Assembly (NCBI GenBank): GCA_025929455.1
Contig: JAICMB010000080.1
Coordinates: forward strand, 1-9,921
DNA: 9,921 nt
DNA from: Bryobacteraceae bacterium
Lineage (GTDB): Bacteria > Acidobacteriota > Terriglobia > Bryobacterales > Bryobacteraceae
Direction of reading: 5' to 3'
Part shown: positions 5,968-9,921 of the stretch, piece after piece
How the letters are laid out: each line of letters opens with the position of its first letter
Numbering within the stretch: the stretch's first letter is position 1
Translations under genes and position numbers: made by a program
The notes under the pieces: generated by a model
The model's input: only the letters and a program-made list of their open reading frames with translations
The model's database searches: none
Told to the model about the DNA's origin: nothing

Positions 5968-7565
5968 GTGCGCGCCTTGTCCGCTGGTGAGCCCGCGGTG
6001 GCTTGTTCGATGCCGCGGGCCAGGTCTTCGGCCGTGCGGATGCGCCCGCTAAGAATGCCGTCAACGATGGTACGCGCGGCCGTCGTCATGAACGGTTTCG
6101 TGTAGAGGGAGCCCGAGTCTTGTCCGGGAAGTCTTACGATGAACGGCACGCCCATGAGGCCGCTGCGCGCAGCCAAACGTTCGTCTTCGGCATTCCAATC
6201 CCACGTGCGGCGCCACTCGGCGGCCCGCCAGCCGTGGTCCGCAGTAACGATCATGGCCGTCCTGCTTCCTAGTCCGGTATTGCTAATCTGCCGGAGCAAG
6301 CGGCCCAGAATCACATCCGCGCCGGCGACCGAGTCGGCGTAGCTGTTATCGCCATCGATGACAATGCGTCCTTGTAAACGATTGAAGCGTGCCGGCGGAT
6401 GCGGTACCGGCAGATGCAGGAGCACAAGCCCCAGCGACGGATCCGCAACCATGCGATCGGCGCGCGAAAGCAACTGCGCCGTGCGCTCGGCCATGCCTTC
6501 CCGCACGTACCGGTCGGCGAACACGCCGGGTACATGGCGGATCATCGGAATACTCGTGAAGTGCACCAGCGCCTGTAGCCTGATGGCGGACATAAATGAG
6601 GCGTCGGCCGGCTCAGCGATCTCCGAACCCAACCAATTCGCGACCCAGAAACACTGGGTTAGGCTGTTGTTCAATACGCGGCAGTACGGGTGGTACCAGC
6701 CCGCCAGCGCTGTGTCGCGGCCCATGCGCCGTGCGTCGTCAAAGACGTTGCCGCCAGCAGCGGACCCGAAGCGCTCGATGCCGCGCTTCGTTTTCAACTC
6801 CAACTCGCGCGGGCCCCGGGCCGTCGCCGATACCACTTGCCGGCCAAGCAGCAGTGAGGGCATGCATTCGAGGGTCATATTTCCGGGCGGGTTGGCGGCG
6901 GTAGCGTAGAAGCTCTCGGCCCGGAGGCGATCGAAGTTAGGGAGATGCAAGCCGGCGGGGCGTTGGTCGAACGCGATAGCTCGACTCAGTTCGTCGAAAA
7001 CGATCCAGACCACGCGTATCGGAGGCGTGCCGCCAAGCTTCGGCGCCGGCGGACCGTCCACGAACGCGCTGGCGGGTTGTGACAATCCGTTCCAGACGGC
7101 CGTGAGCATGATGAGCGCTAGTACTGGCCAGGCATGCAGGAACACCCCGCGCACCATACGCGATATAAGGTTTGCCTGGCGCAAAGCTCCGGCTGCGGCA
7201 ATACTCATGGCGGGAAGAACGACAGGCCAGAAAAGCGGGTGGTGGGTTGCTGGTGCCAGGTTCAAGGGCGAGAGGCGTACAAGCGCGAGCGAGGCCATGC
7301 CGGCCGGGAGGAGGCAAGCCGCGATGAATGTCAGACGCCGGACACGCGACGGCACCCGGCAGCGCCGCAGCACGGCGTAGCCGGCGAGCAAGATGGAGGC
7401 AATAATCAGCTCCCAGCAGATGACCGGCAGTGCGACGGCGGTGCGCGGATCGTAACGCGTGAAGTAAAGCGCGCGGCCCTGCGCCAGTTCGATCCACGTG
7501 TTGAGAAAGCAGAACGTCGCGAAAGACACTGCAAGTAAGAGTGGTTTCGACATCCGCCGCCGCAT
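5964..7565 (-). CDS. Membrane-anchored alkaline-phosphatase-superfamily (sulfatase-like) enzyme, copy 1
   Basis: This 533-residue paralogue of the next gene has the same architecture: helices near 8-25, 44-66, 78-96, 111-128 and 139-158, then an extracytoplasmic catalytic domain from about 180. Motifs are VVWIVFDELS (Asp191, Glu192), PPGNMTLECMPSLLLGR (Thr231 as candidate nucleophile), LHLPVPHPP (His389) and IVTADHGWR (Asp443-His444). Cys295 and Cys305 correspond to the Cys pair of copy 2. The region from FDELS through YHPYC is nearly identical between the copies by eye, so they arose by tandem duplication. The start ATG at 7565 shares one base with the methyltransferase stop (TGATG). AAGGAG at 7574-7569 is only 3 nt away, and a second in-frame ATG at 7553 has 15 nt spacing, so the exact start is open. 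The likely role is transfer or removal of a phosphate-linked group on an envelope lipid or glycan; the substrate is not deducible. Confidence 0.9.
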   Translation of the reverse strand: MRRRMSKPLLLAVSFATFCFLNTWIELAQGRALYFTRYDPRTAVALPVICWELIIASILLAGYAVLRRCRVPSRVRRLTFIAACLLPAGMASLALVRLSPLNLAPATHHPLFWPVVLPAMSIAAAGALRQANLISRMVRGVFLHAWPVLALIMLTAVWNGLSQPASAFVDGPPAPKLGGTPPIRVVWIVFDELSRAIAFDQRPAGLHLPNFDRLRAESFYATAANPPGNMTLECMPSLLLGRQVVSATARGPRELELKTKRGIERFGSAAGGNVFDDARRMGRDTALAGWYHPYCRVLNNSLTQCFWVANWLGSEIAEPADASFMSAIRLQALVHFTSIPMIRHVPGVFADRYVREGMAERTAQLLSRADRMVADPSLGLVLLHLPVPHPPARFNRLQGRIVIDGDNSYADSVAGADVILGRLLRQISNTGLGSRTAMIVTADHGWRAAEWRRTWDWNAEDERLAARSGLMGVPFIVRLPGQDSGSLYTKPFMTTAARTIVDGILSGRIRTAEDLARGIEQATAGSPADKART

Positions 7566-8980
7566 CAGCTCCTTTTTCGAAGTATGTAGAGGCGGCGGGT
7601 GTGAGTCAGTTCGGTGTTGTCGAGAACGTCGAAATGTTCACGCGCCGCCGCTTCGAAGCTGGCGGCGTTCAGGTCGGCGTGGAGGGCTTCCCGGCCGCGA
7701 GCCAGCGTACGAAACTGCTCATCGGCCGGATCTACGTATTCGATAATCAGGCAGCCGGAAGTGAGCCGGGCGGCGAAATCGAACAACAGCGCCAGCGGGA
7801 CACGCTCGTTGACAATCAGGTGATGAGCGACGGCCAGCATAAGCACGCAGGCGAAACGGCCGGCGGCGCGGTCGAGAAAAGAGGCGCACTCGCTATTGGC
7901 CCAGCCGACGGCTCCGGGCGGGCGCGCAATGTTGACGACCAACGGAAGGACCGGCTGTTTGCTGTCGCGGGCCCTGCGCCATACCGATCCGACGACGCTG
8001 GCGTCATTGTCCAGCGCGACTACGCGCGCGCCGAGGCTGGCGGCAAGCATGCTGAAGTGGCCGGTGTTGCAGCCGACATCCAGCACGGTGGCTGGGCGGA
8101 GCCGCTCCAGGGTGGCACGGACCGCGGCTTCCTTGGCGGCAAACTCCGGGGCGGAATAGTTCAGGCCGGTCTGCATATAGGAAGACCAGCGGCTCCCGTT
8201 TTCCCGGCGGCGGGCGGAGGCAAGCAGGCGCTTGGCGCGGCCGATGGTGCGGGAGAGCACGAACTTGGCTTCGTCCGGCGTGCGGGCGCGGCGCTCGCGA
8301 TAGGCGCTGCCCGAGCTTTTATCTCCCCGTTTCGACAGCATCGCCGGTATGGTTACGGCCCCGGCGAAGGGCGGCAGGTATCGTTTCCAGGCGGGCCAGG
8401 ACCGCAGGACCTCGTCCGGTTCCAGACCGTCGCGGCGGGTGATCAGGAAATCGGCGAGCGACGACGCGGAGTGGCGGGTCGCGAGCAGGGGAAACACAAA
8501 CGTGCGCATAAATTGCGCATAGGGACGCCAAACGGGGTCGAGCGGGTCGCGCTCGTCGAAGGAAAGCGCGTCGAGGAATACCGGACGGCTGCCCTCGAAC
8601 ATGACGTTGTACGGCGTCGCGTCTTTGAGGCCCCAAGCGGCGCTTAAGGCGGTAGACGCCATGTCCAGGGTTAATTCACCGGCGGCCTGGAGCATTTCGG
8701 GCGCCCATTCGTACGGATAGTTGGGGAAAGTTATCGGCTCGTGCTCTAACAGCACCGAGCCCTCTATGGAGTGACCGTTCGGCGTGCAGGATGCCGCCGG
8801 GATTTCCCAGGTGCGGCACAGTGTTCCGTCGGCGATCCATCCGGTCGCGAGCGGAGAAGAGAGGAAGCGCCGGGCAGGTTCCGCTGCGTGCGGGAGCACA
8901 CAGCGGAGAATTCGCGGACCGCTGCGAAAAACGAAGCCGTCGGGATCGCGAAATGAGAGTCGCGCCGAAGCACTACTCAT
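7565..8980 (-). CDS. Class I SAM-dependent methyltransferase with NoeA-like N-terminal domain
   Basis: This is a 471-residue two-part protein. The C-terminal half (about 290-470) is a class I methyltransferase. Motif I is VLDVGCNTGHFS at 299-310, Asp324 in VVALDND is the ribose-binding acid, AVAHHL at 383-388 is in the motif IV region, and there is a late LIIEYVDP strand. The N-terminal half (about 1-260) is the domain I associate, from memory, with rhizobial NoeA-like proteins: EPITFPNYPYEW, then WGLKDATPYNVMFEG and RPVFLDALSFDERDP. The last two look like a kinase catalytic loop (Asp120, Asn125) followed by a metal-site aspartate (Asp137). No signal peptide or membrane helix is seen, so it should be cytoplasmic. 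The ATG at 8980 overlaps the 3' end of a 44-residue small gene by 8 nt, and the stop overlaps the next gene by one base. The methyl acceptor is unknown. Confidence 0.9.
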   Translation of the reverse strand: MSSASARLSFRDPDGFVFRSGPRILRCVLPHAAEPARRFLSSPLATGWIADGTLCRTWEIPAASCTPNGHSIEGSVLLEHEPITFPNYPYEWAPEMLQAAGELTLDMASTALSAAWGLKDATPYNVMFEGSRPVFLDALSFDERDPLDPVWRPYAQFMRTFVFPLLATRHSASSLADFLITRRDGLEPDEVLRSWPAWKRYLPPFAGAVTIPAMLSKRGDKSSGSAYRERRARTPDEAKFVLSRTIGRAKRLLASARRRENGSRWSSYMQTGLNYSAPEFAAKEAAVRATLERLRPATVLDVGCNTGHFSMLAASLGARVVALDNDASVVGSVWRRARDSKQPVLPLVVNIARPPGAVGWANSECASFLDRAAGRFACVLMLAVAHHLIVNERVPLALLFDFAARLTSGCLIIEYVDPADEQFRTLARGREALHADLNAASFEAAAREHFDVLDNTELTHTRRLYILRKRS

Positions 8981-9107
8981 CCGTCTGGGGTTTACGCATT
9001 TTCCGCCAGATATTGGCGAGCGCGCGACGGAACCGATACATCACGGTGGCTGCAGTCAGCGTGGCGACTTGCAGGAAAAATAAACCCGAACCTGGATCAG
9101 TATACAC
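8973..9107 (-). CDS. Small membrane protein with YTDPGSG motif (44 aa), first gene of the operon
   Basis: This short gene starts at GTG 9107-9105 and ends with TAG at 8975-8973. The product begins MYTDPGSGLFFLQVATLTAA and continues with a basic tail (about 24-41, seven Arg and three Lys) ending QTDE. A short Tyr-x-Asp-Pro-Gly-Ser-Gly head followed at once by one hydrophobic helix (about 9-23) and then Arg/Lys is a pattern I recall, from memory, in small uncharacterised proteins of bacterial envelope-polysaccharide loci. The helix with positive residues behind it predicts a cytoplasmic C terminus. Overlap of its last 8 nt with the methyltransferase ATG and a plausible promoter just upstream support a real gene. 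An in-frame TAA 15 nt before the GTG limits the start. No clear Shine-Dalgarno is seen. Function unknown; it may be an anchor or assembly subunit for the operon's enzymes. Confidence 0.75.
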   Translation of the reverse strand: MYTDPGSGLFFLQVATLTAATVMYRFRRALANIWRKMRKPQTDE

Positions 9108-9122
9108 GATTGCACCAAGGGC

Positions 9123-9151
9123 ATGTTATCACAGCCGTTCGGATGTGGAAA
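9123..9151 (-). promoter_or_regulatory. Candidate sigma-70 promoter of the four-gene operon
   Basis: On the minus strand TTTCCA (9151-9146, 4/6 to the -35 consensus) and TAACAT (9128-9123, 4/6 to the -10 consensus) are separated by 17 nt. A TGA directly before the -10 gives an extended -10 (TGn). Transcription would start near 9116, leaving a leader of about 8 nt before the GTG at 9107. The match is only moderate. A TATACT lies just downstream (9105-9100) but inside the coding start. Confidence 0.4.
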
Positions 9152-9298
9152 GCCCGATGCGAAATGTAACTGATAGTACCGTAATAGGTTACCTGGGTAC
9201 CATCGATGTCGGGTAGCATGGCTGAGGGGGCCGCTTAAAGCCGTTATGAGCACGGTCGAGCGGACCCAGTACACCACTGCAAGGGGGCATTTCATCGC

Positions 9299-9613
9299 AT
9301 GTCCGAACGTATCCAAGCGCTGCAGTCCATGCTGGCCAATGCGCCGGAAAACACGTTCGTCCGCTATGCGCTGGCGATGGAGCACCTGAACGGCGGCGAC
9401 GCGGAAACGGCTGTAAAGGAATTTCGTGCCGTGCTCGATGTCGATCCAAACTACTCGGCGGCGTATTTTCATGGGGGGCAGGCGCTGGAGCGGCTCGGCC
9501 GTATTGAAGACGCGCGGGCGCTGTATGAAAAGGGAATCGAAGCCACGGAGCGCAGCGGCGATCTCAAAATGCGCGGCGAGATTCAGGGCGCGCTGGACAT
9601 GTTACCGGTGTGA
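9299..9613 (+). CDS. Small tetratricopeptide-repeat protein
   Basis: This 104-residue protein consists of two TPR units plus caps. Repeat one spans about residues 19-52 (TFVRYALAMEHLNGGDAETA...VLDVDP) and repeat two about 53-86 (SAAYFHGGQALERLGRIEDARALYEKGI). A helix ending GALDMLPV closes it. TPR units form helical hairpins that bind other proteins; nothing here indicates an enzyme. There is no signal peptide, so it is probably cytoplasmic. The ATG at 9299 has AAGGGGG at 9281-9287, 11 nt upstream, slightly long but the best purine run. The gene stands alone, divergent from the operon on its left and convergent with the partial gene on its right. Similar roughly 100-residue TPR proteins are, from memory, common in Acidobacteriota. 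Partner unknown. Confidence 0.88.
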   Translation: MSERIQALQSMLANAPENTFVRYALAMEHLNGGDAETAVKEFRAVLDVDPNYSAAYFHGGQALERLGRIEDARALYEKGIEATERSGDLKMRGEIQGALDMLPV

Positions 9614-9742
9614 AGCTGCCGCGGGCTCCGCGCGCTTCTGCACCGGATCGCAAGCCCATAGCTCTGTGTTAGTCGTGTAATAGAAGCAGCACTGTTGGCA
9701 TGCGAACCAGTCAAACTGCTAAAATCAGATGGAGATTATACA
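9614..9742. other. Convergent intergenic region, possible weak hairpin
   Basis: This 129-nt gap lies between two convergent genes. Just after the TPR stop, GAAGC (9612-9616) can pair with GCTTC (9634-9638) around an inner GCGG/CCGC stem. Only TTCTG follows, without a T-run, so it is at best a weak terminator. Nothing else recognisable is seen in the AT-richer remainder. Confidence 0.3.
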
Positions 9743-9921
9743 CTAGGGGCGCAATGCGGCAGGGGTGTTTGGCCGCGGCGACTGATCCTTACGTAGAAGT
9801 GCGGGCGGATTCGCGCGCGCGGCTAACAGGCGATCGCGCAGCGGCGCGTCGCAGGCGGCAAGCTGGTCTAGAAAGACGCTGTCAAGCTTACGCAGCGCCG
9901 CACTGTCGTATAGATCCGGAA
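9743..9921 (-). CDS. C-terminal end of an unidentified protein (cut by window edge)
   Basis: The minus strand is open from the right edge to a TAG at 9745-9743, giving 59 residues. They begin PDLYDSAALRKLDSVFLDQL, continue with AACDAPLRDRLLAARANPPA and end in a Pro-rich tail, ALRP. The helical, Leu/Ala/Asp/Arg-rich composition, GC-leaning third positions and stop placement 130 nt from the convergent TPR gene look like a genuine C terminus. The other two minus-strand frames are interrupted or less protein-like. I do not recognise the family, and the function must be read from the part outside the window. Confidence 0.6.
   Translation of the reverse strand, partial: PDLYDSAALRKLDSVFLDQLAACDAPLRDRLLAARANPPALLRKDQSPRPNTPAALRP

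Noticed and set aside
7541..8647. Long plus-strand open frame (368 codons) opposite the methyltransferase
   Set aside because: Its product is low-complexity Gly/Ala/Arg with no domain, and it lies antisense to a clear methyltransferase. GC-rich codon bias opens such frames.
9108..9298. Possible tRNA, small RNA or repeat in the gap between the divergent operon and the TPR gene
   Set aside because: Several GGTACC/GGTTAC-like words occur near 9165-9215, but no cloverleaf, riboswitch or regular repeat can be built from them. Only the weak minus-strand promoter is supportable.
9056..9472. Minus-strand frame of 138 codons across the TPR gene start
   Set aside because: It is antisense to the TPR protein and has no recognisable features. 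The genuine minus-strand coding (8973-9107) is in a different frame.

Overview
This is a GC-rich (about 60%) bacterial chromosomal window, densely packed with short intergenic gaps. No mobile elements, CRISPR arrays, rRNA or tRNA genes are visible. The style of the small TPR protein, the LTxxQ protein, the lipoprotein and the NoeA-like methyltransferase suggests Acidobacteriota (Bryobacter/Solibacter-like). That placement is an impression from protein style, not a database result.

Layout. (1) 1-1414, + strand: the C-terminal part of glycerol-3-phosphate dehydrogenase GpsA, then an ECF-type sigma-70 factor one base downstream. (2) 1441-3250, - strand, read right to left: an LTxxQ/Spy-like secreted protein (TTG start, strong Shine-Dalgarno), a near-perfect intrinsic terminator, an orphan PurS subunit, and a lipoprotein whose start overlaps the end of purS. 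The lipoprotein carries motifs resembling HipA/FAM20-type atypical kinases. (3) 3383-4341, + strand: a DUF6580-type membrane protein behind a perfect TATAAT box only 7 nt from its ATG, followed 2 nt later by a YbgC/4HBT-type acyl-CoA thioesterase. (4) 4348-9107, - strand: a tightly coupled four-gene operon. Read 5' to 3', it encodes a 44-residue small membrane protein with a YTDPGSG motif, a class I SAM methyltransferase with a large NoeA-like N-terminal domain, and two paralogous membrane-anchored alkaline-phosphatase-superfamily enzymes. The genes overlap by 8, 1 and 4 nt. (5) 9299-9613, + strand: a small TPR protein. (6) 9743-9921, - strand: the C-terminal end of an unidentified protein cut by the window edge.

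The most interesting content is the four-gene operon. It combines a tiny inner-membrane protein, a cytoplasmic methyltransferase with a kinase-like catalytic-loop signature, and a tandem pair of polytopic metal-dependent phospho/sulfo-transferase or hydrolase-like enzymes with a Thr in the nucleophile position. The likeliest theme is modification of an envelope lipid or glycan, but no substrate can be read from the sequence. A second theme is promoters with a good -10 box exactly 7 nt before an ATG that lacks a Shine-Dalgarno (purS and the DUF6580 gene), suggesting leaderless mRNAs.
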